A DNA stretch of 64,000 nucleotides from Epiperipatus broadwayi (GCA_028023455.1 JAQFVV010006354.1:1130115-1194114); one strand, 5' to 3'; positions 34,868-46,952 are shown, counted from the stretch's first letter. The notes: generated from the sequence alone by a model not told the origin. Numbers and translations are program-made.

Positions 34868-35842
34868 TATAATTTAAACATTTATAAAAATTATATGTAT
34901 ATTCGTAACTTAGAAGTGCTTTCAACTACCTTATAGCTTTGTCAACTATCACTTTTAAAATGTCAGCTTTCCCATAATTCCATGTCAACTTTCCCATAAT
35001 TCTGTGATCTTAACATTTGCTGCTTGCCTATTAATTAAATTCTGCTTCTGTTTATATATTAACATAACTTCTTTAATTTTTCTTTTATTATTATTTCTTT
35101 CAGTTTCCAATATTTTTACATTGTTATAATCAAAATCAAACCATATATACATGATTTATTATGGTCATAAAAAACCAAAGTTGATAAATTATCACTATTT
35201 TAAAATTTTGTTTTGTATTTTGAACCCTTTTAAATAACAATAAGTGCTCTTTTGTTCTTTTTTCCAATGTGCGCCTCGATTCACCTATATATCCATTGCC
35301 ACACCTACATGTCCATTTGTAAATGATACAATTTTTATTTGTCAATAAAATTTTATCTTTTGAATTGTTTATTAATTTATTTAATGTAGGTAGTGCATAA
35401 AATGCAATATCACATATTTTTTTATAAATTTTCTTAATGAAACTTGCCTGTTGATTCAAAATATATGGTATTGATATCCACAATTTTTTATCAGAAAAAT
35501 TAACATTATTATTAATATTTTTATATTTGGAAGTAAAATTTTTAACTGTATAGTAAACACAATCATAATTGTATCCAATGTTTAACAACTCATTACAATA
35601 AATTTCAATATTTTTAGATTTATCTGATGCATATTTACAAAGGTTATCATTTCTAAATAAAAAGGTTTCAAACCTGCCATTTTATGTGATGTTGGCACTT
35701 TTGATTCATATGGAATATATCTTCTTTTTGCTATTTGTTTAAGAGTCGTATAGTAATCCAGTTTATCCTTATTTCTAGTAATCTTAAGATCTAAAAATTG
35801 AACACTCATTGAATTTTCGTCTGTTTTAATCCACTTTAAGCC
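34868..35842 (-). mobile_element. Inverted, 5'-truncated copy of the Penelope-like element
   Basis: The reverse complement matches 38220-39230: the end of the RT (SVQFLDLKITRNKDKLDYY at 35809-35753), the GIY-YIG region (CRCGNGYIGESRRTLEKRT at about 35310-35255) and the 3' untranslated part (TTATGGGAAAG repeats near 34985). It stops near TGGATTAAAAC and joins directly to the start of the forward element at 35843. Frames are broken. An inverted truncated copy in front of a forward copy is a known arrangement for Penelope-like elements. Confidence 0.88.
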
Positions 35843-36127
35843 CTTCTAAGTTACGGCTATACATATAATTTTTATAAACATTTAATTACTGTATTTTCAA
35901 ATATTTATTTATAAATTTACATATATTATTTTGAAAAAATACAGACATCGATTTGTAATATTATTATAATATATATCAATAGAAATGAGTTCTAGAAATG
36001 ATATATGGATTATCAAAGAATGGTGGAAGGTAACTTACAAAATAATTGCTTTGAAATATAGGTTGCAGTTTCTATATAACTGTAAAATGTTAAAGTTTTT
36101 TCAAATTGTTGTCAAATAAAATTTAAT

Positions 36128-37248
36128 ATGTCTAGTAAGTTGTCATATAATACAATATGCTGTTTAAAAATGATGGTGCTACGTAATATTATTTCTTTGT
36201 GTAAATATCTAATCTTTGATAAAAGGCATTATTTAAAAAGTTTGAATCATTTGATTGATTTGAATAATCTAAATGACTGGTTCAATTTTAAGAGTAGTTC
36301 TCAAATGTTTTTTAATCAATATTATAACAGACTATGTAAAAAATTTAATAAGAAAATTAACTTTTTGTTTAAGAAAGAATTAAAAAATAAGCTTCAAGAT
36401 AATAACTTTGTTAATTTGGCTGATGTGAATCTTGATTTTTAAGAAAAAATCTATTTTAAATCTAGGTGCAAAATATGTTGGTGGTCAATGGAAAGATCAT
36501 GATTTGGAATTGAAGTCTGTGGTTGAAAGTTCCTTAGGAGTAATTAAATGTGATTCAAAGGTTGTAAACGATTTAGTTAAAAAAGTAAAGGAAGAGAATT
36601 TTAAATTTCCAATAAATAATAATTGGAACAAACGAATTTCTAAATTTAGGAAATTTACATCTGAAAATAATCTCGTATGTATAAAAGAGGATAAAGGTTT
36701 ACGGATGTACTTGTTACTAAAATCGGATTATGAAAATAAAGTTAATACTTAAATGAGTATTCTTAATTTTATAAAGGTTAATAAGGTAAATATTGAAAGT
36801 TTACATGTTCAATTTGTTAATAACATTTTAAAAAAAGCCAAAAATAATGTAATTGATAATTCTACTTATTATAGGATTTATCCCTCGGCTGCAGTATGTC
36901 CTAGAATATTTTCAAATATAAAATTGCATAAAGAAAAAGAACAATTACGATTAATGGTTGATTTTGGGGGGTGCATTTTATTATGAAACATGTAAATTAA
37001 TTGAGAAAATGTTGCAGGAAATTTTTGGTTTTGGCTTGTATACAATACATTCATCATTTGATTTCATTGGTAAAATTAATAACATTATTATTGATAATTA
37101 TGATGTAATTTGTACATTCGATGTCAGTGAAATGTATAGATCAATTAACAGAATGAATTCTATTGAAATAATTAATAAACCATTAAAGTTAAAAAGTATT
37201 AATGTTAACCTTTTAACCGCTAATTTTATCATTGGTTGTATCAGATAA
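36128..37248 (+). pseudogene. Penelope-like RT, N-terminal part and first palm block
   Basis: Four frame segments (36128-36442, 36432-36752, 36753-36986, 36958-37248) follow one another with one stop and shifts. Recognisable family features are NNLVCIKEDKGLRMYLLLKS near 36670-36725, where a DKG motif is usual; YPSAAVCPRIFSNIKLHKE near 36880, the block before the palm; and ICTFDVSEMYRSIN near 37110, RT motif A with its first catalytic Asp. The segment ends at IIGCIR*, where the match to the expected fingers-palm order breaks off. It resumes near 37960. Not functional as it stands. Confidence 0.8.
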
Positions 37249-37957
37249 AAATCAAATCTTTTAATTGGCCAACTCACAAACTGAAGACAAAGCCTATTGT
37301 TAAAACATATTCACCTATAATATTAAATTCAACTCAGATACGTTTATAAAAAGTATATAATTAATTTTTCAGGTCATGAAGAAAACGAAAGTTCTTTCAA
37401 AAATAAATTGCTATTTATTTATTCTAAGATATTCAATATCGGCAACATAAAAGTTATAATGTAAACAAAAAGATCGACTTTTACGTTATAGAAAAGTAAT
37501 ATTTCTTTTTACTACATCTTCAATATATTTACTTAAATCTTCAATATTTTTCGAAAATAATTTTGTTTTTTTATTATTCTCTCTGAAAATTATGTTTAAT
37601 TTCCATAAATATTATTTAATAATAATTTAAATCGTATTCGAAATGAAAATCTCAGCATTTTTCTTTATTTTCTTTGATCAGGCAGTTTCTTTGTTCTTTC
37701 CAGCCAATCAGAATGTCTTTTTTGGCTGAGAGCATGCTAAGAACCAATCACAAATAATGTTCCTTCTTTGTTTAGGTTTAAATGCGTTTTTTTTCTATTT
37801 TTTACTTCTAAAATAAATCAGAAGATGTCACCATCGTACAGAACTTTTAAAAACGAATTCAATATGTATTTAACGAATATTTTCGTATAAAAACTGGCTG
37901 AGTTAGAGTGATTTCAGATGTCGACGAGGAGCCTCGTAGGAGGCGGGAAAAGGGTTA
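37249..37957 (+). other. Foreign segment inside the RT, promoter/first-exon-like
   Basis: This roughly 0.7-kb segment separates the two RT blocks and has no RT similarity. It holds two CCAAT boxes in good context (37704-37708 GCCAATCAG, 37744-37748 ACCAATCAC). An unusually GC-rich stretch follows, starting at an ATG (37918) with 22 G or C in 36 bases, in contrast to its surroundings. The twelve codons MSTRSLVGGGKR run in frame into the second RT block. No clear target duplication was found, and GT/AG-type ends are not convincing. It could be a captured promoter with first exon, an unspliced intron, or an unrelated insertion. Confidence 0.5.
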
Positions 37958-38625
37958 AAATAATAAAATTTATTGTTGAAACATTAAACTTCATTGATAG
38001 AAATATTTATGCAATGTTTAAGCACAAATTTTATAAAATGAATAATGTGTGGCCTATGGGTCTTCCTACAGTTGCCCAAATATGTAATTTTGTTATATCT
38101 ACATATGAAGAAAATATTTTAAAAAAGGATCACTATCAGAAAGATATTATTTTATACAGTCAATATGTTGATGATGTTTTTGTTTGTGGAAAGCCAAATG
38201 CTATTAATGATTTGTTTAATGAATTAAATAACATAAAGAGATTAAAATGGATTAAAACAGATGAAAATTCAATGAGTGTTCAATTTTTAGATCTTAAGAT
38301 TACTAGAAATAAGAATAAACTGGATTACTATATGACTCTTAAACCAATACCAAAAAGAGGATATATTCCATATGAATCAAAAGTGCCAATGTCACATAAA
38401 ATGGCAGGTTTGAAATCCTTTTTATTTAGAAATGATAACCTTTGTAAATATGCATCAGATAGAACTAAAAATATTGAAATTTATTGTAATGAGTTGTTGA
38501 ATGTTGGATACAATTATGATTGTGTTTATTATACAGTTAAAAATTTACTTCCAAATATAAAAATATTAATAATAATGTTAATTTTTCTGATAAAAAATTG
38601 TGGATACCAATACCATATATTTTGA
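37918..38625 (+). pseudogene. Penelope-like RT, catalytic block fused in frame to a short new N-terminus
   Basis: This is a 235-codon open frame. Residues 1-12 derive from the inserted GC-rich segment. From about residue 15, IIKFIVETLNFIDRN matches the region before the RT primer-grip block. VWPMGLPTVAQICNFVIS is motif B, and ILYSQYVDDVFVC near residue 84 is motif C with both catalytic Asp. SVQFLDLKITRNK and the GYIPYESKVPMSHKM block are typical of the RT end in Penelope-like elements. The frame ends by a shift before the endonuclease. Because motif A lies upstream of the insertion, this product alone cannot be an active RT. The start is chosen as the first ATG; whether it is used is unknown. 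Confidence 0.7.
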
Positions 38626-39097
38626 ATCAACAGGCAAGTTTCATTAAGAAAATTTATAAAGGAATATGTGATATTGCATTTTATGCACCACCTACATTAA
38701 ATAAATTAATAAACAATTCAAAAGATAAAATTTTATTGACAAATAAAAATTGTATCATTTACAAATGGACATGTAAGTGTGGCAATGGATATATAGGTGA
38801 ATCGAGGTGCACATTGGAAAAAAGAACAAAAGAATACTTATTGTTATTTAAAAGGGTTCAAAATACAAAACAAAATTTTAAAATAGTGATAATTTATCAG
38901 CTTTGGTTTTTTATGACCATAATAAATCATGTATATATGGTTTTGATTTTGATTATAACAATGTAAAAATATTGGAAACTGAAAGAAATAATTATAAAAG
39001 AAGAATTAAAGAGGTGATGTTAATATATAAACACAAGCAGAATTTAATTAATAAGCAAGCAGCAAATGTTAAGATCACAGAGTTATGGGAAAGTTGA
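38598..39097 (+). pseudogene. GIY-YIG endonuclease-like domain of the Penelope-like element
   Basis: Two overlapping frames are offset by a shift near 38903. The first (38598-38966) has CIIYKWTCKCGNGYIGESRC, which holds the IIY and YIG signature, followed by TLEKRTKEY with the conserved Arg. The second (38903-39097) holds FDFDYNNVKILETERNNYKR and then an R-I-K-E run, the conserved H/E-rich tail with its metal-binding Glu region. In the family this domain nicks target DNA to prime reverse transcription. The inverted copy at 35.1-35.6 kb preserves the same motif with an H where this copy has Y (KEH/KEY), so this copy may be further damaged. Confidence 0.82.
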
Positions 39098-39281
39098 CAC
39101 GGAATTATGGGAAAGCTGACATTTTAAAAGTGATAGTTGACAAAGCTACAAGGTAATTGAAAGCACTTCTAAGTCACAGTTATACATATAATTTTTATAA
39201 ACATTTAATTACTGTATTTTTAAATATTTATTTATAAATTTATGTATATTATTTTGAAGAAATACAGACATCGATTTGTAA

Positions 39282-39284
39282 TAT

Positions 39285-39315
<31 letters not shown>

Positions 39316-39360
39316 TAGATATATATATATACCTATATATATATATATATATATATATAG
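39282..39360. repeat. TA microsatellite after the Penelope-like element
   Basis: Interrupted TA runs separate the 3' direct repeat of the element from the resumption of repeat Z. They mirror the TA run on the left side. Confidence 0.9.
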
Positions 39361-39366
39361 GTTCCT

Positions 39367-39485
39367 AATAGTTTCTATTCAATTAACCCCACTATTCAAT
39401 CATCATATACATATTGAAAATGTTTAGAAGTATATACATATGTATGTAACCAAATAAATTGATGGATGGTGTATGAATGGTTTTT
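39367..39485. repeat. Dispersed repeat Z, copy 2, right half
   Basis: CTATTCAATTAACCCCACTATT and onward matches 24857-24965, ending near GAATGGTTTTTTAA. With 34470-34760 it makes a complete copy split by the insertion. Confidence 0.85.
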
Positions 39486-40429
39486 TAATTTTATTGCAAC
39501 TTTTAATATTTCTTAGCAAAAACATTTAGATAACAGTTCATTGTGTAAAAAATATGAAAAATATTCAAAATGAATTGCTACAAGTTATATTAGTTTGTGA
39601 AGAGTAAATAGTTTCAGAAATTGAAAAAAATCATCATATGTAACTGTCATATTTGACAATACTATGAATATTTCTGAAAATATGTATATAGTTATTATTT
39701 TACATTAGGAATTTTATGGATCAATTTATGAGTGAAGTGGGTGATTTTTAGTCTTGAAAATGTAAGTGCAGATGGCATATTTAATATTTATTTAATGAAA
39801 TTCATAAATATTTAAAAAAAATAATAACTCAAACATATGATGGAACTAATGTTATGAAAAATGAGCAAGATGGTGTGAAACATAAGATATAAGAAGTTTT
39901 TAAGATATATATTTTATTTATTTGAAAAATGCACATCAATTAAACCCTGCTATTAAACATGTCTCTAAATCCATTAAATCTGCATGATTGTTTTTTGCAA
40001 ATCTGTTCAAAATAACAACATTATTTTCAAAATCTCTGCAGAGATTAAGTAACATTAGATAAATATGTTAATGAAGATATTCAAAATCATCAAGGACACA
40101 GAATTTTAATGTAAGAACAGTTATTTGGTAAACAATTTAACATTTCTTTGCTCTACTTGGTGAGAGTTTTTAAAAAATGTTTAGCCTTTACTACTGAATG
40201 AAATGTTTATTGTATACTAAAATGCAGTAACTTGGACTTAATCTAATTCTATAAATAAATATATTCTAAAAAAATCATATCTGACATTTTTAAATGTTTA
40301 AAAACTGACTTGAAAAGCAAACAATACAATGTATGTGCCTTCAACCAAGTTAGTATAAATATTCTTCCAGAACTTGAGCAAAATGTTTTTATACCCAGAT
40401 TTTTTAAAAATTGAAATAAGTGAAGGTAG

Positions 40430-40469
<40 letters not shown>

Positions 40470-40932
40470 AATTCTGCATTATTATCTGATATTTTTAAAA
40501 TATATTTACAATATTTAAAAAGTCTTTAACACCATGTTAATTTTGATATATAATGATATTACATTTATTGTGGATTTCTTTCTTTTTATTATGGTCAAGT
40601 TTATTAGCTTCTATTTATAAAAAGTGTACATGTATATTTTTGTTTTAATTAATAATCAACTAATTAGCGTGTAAAAATAATAAAAATATTTTATATAATA
40701 GCAAAAAATCATATTCCATTAATCCCAAAATCTTTGTGTGAAAACAAGACCAGATGTAAATTCCCGGAAAGCTTTTTCTTCTTTATCAAACAATAGTGAT
40801 ATTCTTTAGATCTAAGCCAACTTTCCATAACATACTGATAACTTCAGATATTTTCTCCAAATAAAATCATTATGGAAGTTTTTATATTATAAAAATCTTG
40901 AGGCCATTGTTACTTACAATAACATTAATACA
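39486..40932. other. Gene-free AT-rich stretch
   Basis: No coding frame or RNA gene is supported. A TA run lies at about 40433-40467. Confidence 0.6.
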
Positions 40933-41490
40933 GTTGTATTTTTATATTGGACTATTTCCATTATCTAATATATGTATTGAATGTTTTTAGAAAAGTTTAA
41001 CTTTATTTAAATATTCCAAATACATTCAACTTTTAGTAATAGCACATCAAACAGGTTAGTATATGCACAATGTTTTGAAAGGTATTATTGTCCCCTATTT
41101 TTCAGATGTTGCTGACCTGACCAGTGACAGTAATAGCATAGGATTCAAACCTGGACTCTTAGTTTTTTGAGTATTGAATTTTAAGGTATGACCTAACCAA
41201 TTGAGCCATCCTACCAAAATCTCAGTTGGATAGAGTATTACGTAAAATTCAATACTCAAGACTCTAATGGTCCAGGTTAAAATCTCATGCTAATACTGTC
41301 ACTGGTCAGGTCAGCAACACCTGCAGAAGAGATTAATACCTTTCAGAATGTTGTGCTTATACTAACCTATTTGACACGCTATTACTAACAGTTGAATGTA
41401 TTTGGAATATTTAAATAAAGTTCAAAAATTTTCTAAAGACATTCAATACACATATTAGATGATGGAAATTGTCCAATATAAAAATACAAC
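40933..41490. repeat. Two tRNA-derived SINE-like copies head to head (long hairpin)
   Basis: Arm 40933-41205 (minus orientation) and arm 41221-41490 (plus) are reverse complements with roughly 85% identity by eye, around a 15-base spacer. Read outward, each arm has an A-box-like start (CTCAATTGGTTAGGTC, with TGGCTCAATTGG in the left copy) and a B box (GGTTTGAATCC in the left arm, degraded in the right). A shared body includes ACTGTCACTGGTCAGGTCAG, and a tail ends AATATTTAAATAAAGTT and beyond to AATACAAC. The tRNA-like head supports SINE origin. The shared far flanks mean the inverted duplication may exceed a single SINE. Confidence 0.75.
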
Positions 41491-42851
41491 TAGAACACAA
41501 TCATCACAAACCTTCAGGAAAACACATTAATATAGTGTTTGAATACTACAGGCCAACTTTTTTTAAAAAAAGCAAAAAAAGTTTCATAAACAATAGAGAG
41601 AGCAAGACAAATAATACAATTTTTGACTCCAAAGACAAATTTATAAAATGTTTTAAGGAATTACACTTCTTAAAATCTACTCATAAAATTATACATCTTT
41701 ACTCAGGATTTTTAGTATTATTAAAAAATACATTTTTATTTTGACATAACATTGTCATAATATTAAAAAAAGGTGAAATATTATACAATCAAATACTAGC
41801 ATGAAATGTTGATGATTATAAAATTCAAGAAGCATTGAATGAATTTTATAAAGCAATTTTAATAATTCATAATTGGACTTTGTGACTTTTGCAGTATGTG
41901 TAAAATTATGGAATGTAAAAAAATATCTCATTATGTTTGTGAAAAAGCAAAACAAAGATTTGCTTTTATGAATCATTTTAATAAGTGCTAAACTATTTTA
42001 CCAAGAGAATTTTGAAAATTGCCTTTTTGAAATAAATAAAAGTAATAATAGTTCAGATCTGTTTCAAGAAAGATTAGCAACTGAATTACAAATATTTTAT
42101 TATTGAAAATAATTTTATAACTTTAATGGATTAATCTATTAACTGAAGAATTTTTTTCAAGTATGAAACAATCAAACTTATAAAAAATATTAGCTACAAT
42201 TCCAATATCTCTAACAAAACAAGAATCAAGTTTTTATTCTTTAAAAAAATAAAATTATTTTTAAAAAATAGCATAAACCAAGAGTGATTAATTGCTCTGT
42301 CACTGATTTTTATTGAAAAAAAGCATGATTTCACAAATAAAAAATGTTAGTGAAAAAAAGATAAATTGTTTTGTTAAGCTAAGAATAAAAAAAAAAGATT
42401 TTTAAAACTGAGTAATTTTGATATGTTGTGTTTAACTCATAAAACACTCCTAAAAATTGCATGGGTTACCACTGATAGGTATAAAGACATACAGTTTCAG
42501 ACATAAAAAGTTTAATTTTAGTAAATTGCATTTTTTTGTTCAAAAAATGTGAAAATATTTTTTCTGTTTTTTTTTTTTAAAAAAAGCTTAATCCTTCCTT
42601 CTTAAAGTAAAAAAAAGTAAAGATTTTTTCAAAGAGTTTTAATTAATAAATTCCAAATTAAAACAACACAGGATATATATATATATAATCTCCTATTCTT
42701 CGCTGATGATAGCAAATTAGCTTGAAATCAGCTGATCTGAGGGTGGAGCAAACGAAAAAGACAGTGAATATTGACTCTGACGTTTATGTAAACAAAAATA
42801 CGCTTATTTGGAGGTCTTGGTAAAGCTCCATCTATTGATATATATATAAGC
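41491..42851. other. Gene-poor AT-rich stretch
   Basis: Several short lysine-rich or phenylalanine-rich frames occur without motifs. Between TA runs at about 42672-42687 and 42838-42849 lies a less AT-rich insert of about 150 bp (CTCCTATTCTTCGCTGATG...), possibly a small mobile element without visible inverted ends. Confidence 0.45.
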
Positions 42852-44180
42852 TCTTTGTAGCTATACACTCAATCTTATACAACTGATATACATGACCACA
42901 TATAGGTGAAAAAGAGAAATGATCTCCAATATAGGGTGCTGAACCATCACTCATCAGTTGGTACAGATCACCATTTCCCACACATATATATAGTCAGTGC
43001 TTAGGACATATTAAGATAGAAAATCTTCAAACTTTAATGCACAAGCTTCAATTTTCTCCACACTCCAACTCTTCAGCCATTCAATCACTAAAAATCTGAT
43101 GATGAAATCACTCAAATCCCTTGTTGATGCCAATATTATTCTCATGCCTATGTTGACTTTTATATCATTCTGATCTTTCATATTTAGAACCTTAATATGT
43201 CCACTTACATGCATAGAAGAGGGATGGGAACAATACAGACTGAATATGTAATATTCAAATAAAAGTAATGTCCATACTAAATTTAATGGAATTATAAGGG
43301 ATTTGAACTCAAACTTTAAAGGCTTTTTATAGTTATACACTCAACATCATACAACTGATACAAATGATCACATATGTGTGAAAAACATAAATGTTCTCAT
43401 CAGTTGGCACAGATCATCATGTACCACATATATATACAATCAGTGCTCAGTCTAATTAAGATAGAAAAAATTAATACTTTAATGGACAAGCTTCAATATT
43501 TTCCACACTCCAACTCCTTAGATACACAGATCATTGAAAATCTGATGATGAAACTGAGCACTGATTGTATATATGTGTGAGAGATGGTGATGGGAGCAAC
43601 TGATAATTGCTGGTACACCATGAAATACATATATTAGTGATCATTTATCTTTTTCACATGTATGTCATCATGTGTATCAGTTTCATAAAGAGCTTGAATA
43701 TCTGAGTTTAAATCCCTTATAATTTCATTGAGTTTAGTAAAGAAAATATACTTATATTTGAATACTCCATATTCAGTCTGTATTCTGCCCCCCTCTTCTA
43801 TGCATTTAAGTGAATATATGAAGGTCCTATATGTAAGAGCTCAGACTGACATGGACATGACAATAATATTGACATCCACAAGGGCTTGGAGTGTTTCATC
43901 ATGATTTTTAATGATATGGATGGTGGAAGAGCTGGAATGTGGAGAAGATTGAAGCTTGACCATTAAAGTTTGAAAATTTGATATGTTAATATAAAATGAG
44001 CACCGATTGTATATATGCATGGTAGATGGTGATCTTGACCAAAGATAAGTACTGATTCAGCACAAAATACAGATCTTAGTGTTCATTTATCATTTTAAGG
44101 TTATATGTGAGCATATGTATCAGTTGTATAAGATTGAGTGTATAGCTATAAAGAGTGTATAGCTATAAAGAGCTGGGAAG
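42852..44180. repeat. Repeat Y cluster: tandem then inverted units of about 470 bp
   Basis: A unit beginning CTTTGTAGCTATACACTCAAT (42852) runs to about 43321. A second, partial unit starts at 43322 (TTTTTATAGTTATACACTCAA). From about 43555 the same sequence returns in reverse complement, with the unit start near 44125-44165 read backwards (GATTGAGTGTATAGCTATAA, itself duplicated). Each unit contains GGGATTTGAACTC, a B-box-like string. Frames here, such as 43011-43340 minus, are accidents of the repeat. Confidence 0.8.
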
Positions 44181-44233
44181 TCTTAGTTATGTCTAATTAC
44201 ATTATGTTAGTATAGAAAATATATTTAAATTTG

Positions 44234-44238
<5 letters not shown>

Positions 44239-44311
<73 letters not shown>
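44239..44311. repeat. TA microsatellite, left flank of element C
   Basis: This is an unbroken TA run of about 70 bases ending directly at the TG of the 5' LTR. The matching run resumes after the 3' LTR at 56171. Confidence 0.95.
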
Positions 44312-44314
<3 letters not shown>

Positions 44315-46774
44315 GTGGATAGCTAAAAATCGCTATTCAACAACCTACCTAAGCAATCTGAAATAATGAAATATTTTTTTTTAATTGGCAGGTAGAAAGA
44401 TAAATACATTTTGCTAGAGCACTTTTGGATAATGTTTTTATATTTTTAATAATTTTTTTTTTCTAAACAGTGGAATCACTACTTACTAAGTAGTTATTAA
44501 TGATGGGTAATTGACCAGAAAAAAAAGTACCCACACATATATATATATGTAATACAATTTTATTACTAAGAAAACATCAATCTTAATAAAAAAAAATTGT
44601 AAACAGTCATATATATGTTGGTCATTTGTTTTGGTATTGTGTTAATTGATTTGACAATGACTTAAATAAAAAAAAACAAAAACAATAATTATAACAGTAG
44701 AAAGTGAATCATTATTTTAAATATAGGGTGAGATAAAAATATTATAAATTTATCTTAGAATGTGTTGTATTATTTTTTTTTAATGAATCAATGTAAAAAA
44801 AATATTTTAAAGCTGAAACGCTTGTTTTCAAATAATAGAAATAGCACCAAGATAAAAAGCAAACAATTAAGAAATCGTCTGCTTCTTCTGGTTGGCAAAA
44901 AAAAAAAAAAGAGAGAGATCGGTCAAGTTAGTTAGATCAGAAGGATTATTTTTATATTGTTCTACAAAATAGACAATTTTTCTTAATTAATTCGACATTC
45001 AAATAAAAAAATTAAAAGAAATGGATGGAACATTAATCTGATTTATTCGATAGAGAAGTGGAAATCATTATTATTTCAATTTTTTTTTAAAAATAAAAGA
45101 AAAGTAACCTGATTTTTGTTTAAAAGGAACTGAAAAAAAAATTAAAACAGTTAAGTTTTATTCTGTCTATAAAAATATTTTATTAGACTATAAATTTATG
45201 TAAAGTTGTATATATATAGTTCAAGCGTGAAATATTTTGGCTAAAGAGCGTAATTGTTATCGGGAAAGCATTGTTCCTATCGACTATGACCATATAAAAA
45301 TATAAAGATGTGACTGTCTGATTGCCTGAGGAGTTGATATTTACACCGGATAAAAATCTATGGGATGAATAACACCTAACTACACACAGACTGCCCACTG
45401 AAATACTTCAGGATGCTCTTTAACTCAAATGGGAGTTCTACCAACATCTATTACCAAAATACATCATCTGTAAGGACTTTGTATAAAGAAAAATTGTAAA
45501 TTATGTTTTATTTTCTGTTGTATCAATTTGTATTTTCATTTTTAATTTTTATCTCAGCTTATATTTAGAAAAAGCTATTGCTAATTATATAGAGGGAACA
45601 ATCCAATATGGGAAAATATCAAGAGAGTAAGGGGGGGGGGATAGGTTGAAAAGTTTATTTTTTTTAAAATAAAGTTTAGATGATTTATTTTCTACTGACA
45701 GATGTGAGATTGAAATATGCACAAACAATGAAGTGCTTCACTAGGTAAGAGATTTTTTATTATTTTTTTTAAAAACCACTGATATAAAATATGTACCACA
45801 TGACATGACGAATTATATATATATGTTACTAATATTTCTTAAGATAAAGTGAATAAATGACTAACATTTTTTTCAAAATAGTATTTTTTATATTATGATT
45901 TGCTATCATATTCTGTGTTGTGTTATCATTATATTTTTTTTCACGACTATTATACCTGAGGTTGCAGTTAAACTTACTTAGGTCAGCATTCTCATTTTTA
46001 ATTAATCATTTTTTGTATTATTATCATAATAGACATAGAAACTGTAAATACATAGAGATAACCAAGTAATTTATGGGCATCATTTTTTTTTTCAATATTT
46101 TCTTTATTGAGATTTTTAAATCTTTTTCGTTATATAATTTTTTTTTTCTAAATTGTTAAAGAATTTATATTTATGTTTAAATACATCCTATTTTTGTTTG
46201 TAAATAAATATTATGAAATTAGGTTAATTGACAGGGTCTCTGTAGTTTTGTTGATCCAGCATTTACATTCAATTAAGCACTTACATTGCATTTAATGGCC
46301 TAGGTTTTAAACATGCACACATCCACATTATTGTTTAATAAGCATGGGAGAGAACATTAAATACAGGTTATATTTTGTTTAGTAGATAGGACATATTATT
46401 TTAGTTATTAATTAAGAGTATGCATAGATACATGCCTGTTAAGAGCATCAAATGCGAATTCTTCCTGAGTTCAAATATCTGAGGAAATGGTTTTGGAAAA
46501 GAGTGGTAAGATGTGAGATGAACTGATTTGGATTGCATGTAGATTTAGTGGATGATGCTTAGGCAAGTCTATTGAAGATGGATGTAATCATGTGTCGGGT
46601 AGTTCATCGTGTTATCTCTAGCATCCTACATGAAGACCCTCGGTCTGACAGTAGTTAGATGTGAGCTTGCTATCTTTCTCCTGTATATGTGGATGGACCG
46701 GTTTGTTGCATTGGGCATTATCAACTTTGGGATATGGAAGATAAGTGCGCCAGCACTTTTAGATTGGAAGTAAG

Positions 46775-46819
<45 letters not shown>

Positions 46820-46930
46820 ATATATATATATATATATAATGGACAAACCAGCTGATTGTTAAAGTTGAATTGTGTGTTCAAATGGATTTGCAGGCCAGAA
46901 CATCCGGGTATATTGGACCCTACCATTACA
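44312..46930 (+). repeat. Element C 5' LTR (2619 bp)
   Basis: The LTR starts TGTGTGGATAGC and ends CTACCATTACA, matching 53566-56170. A TA microsatellite lies near its 3' end (46778-46838), in a different length from the copy in the other LTR. A minus-strand frame (45183-45398) also exists in the 3' LTR only because the LTRs are copies. Confidence 0.92.
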
Positions 46931-46932
46931 TC

Positions 46933-46952
46933 TGGCACCCAACATGTTAGGC
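46933..46952 (+). promoter_or_regulatory. Primer-binding site, tRNA-Lys type
   Basis: TGGCACCCAACATGTTAGGC lies two bases after the LTR end. It matches the usual tRNA-Lys primer site (TGGCGCCCAACGTGGGGC) except for a few changes. Confidence 0.8.

Larger units (their letters stand above)
35843..39287 (+). mobile_element. Penelope-like element, forward copy
   Basis: A 121-bp direct repeat bounds the unit (35843-35963 and 39166-39286; both start CTTCTAAGT and end ATCGATTTGTAATATTA). Between the repeats lie an RT in two blocks and a GIY-YIG endonuclease-like domain. The RT is interrupted by unrelated sequence at about 37249-37957. The ORF has stops and frameshifts. The insertion site is known from the uninterrupted repeat Z at 24.86 kb. 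A hammerhead ribozyme, reported in repeats of this class, was looked for and not found. Confidence 0.88.

Noticed and set aside
34880-35990. Hammerhead ribozyme in the Penelope-like end repeats
   Set aside because: These motifs are reported in some elements of this class, but I find no CTGATGA core with a following GAAA at proper spacing in either end repeat.
43011-43340. 109-codon minus frame
   Set aside because: It falls inside the repeat Y cluster and is not kept open in the other copies.
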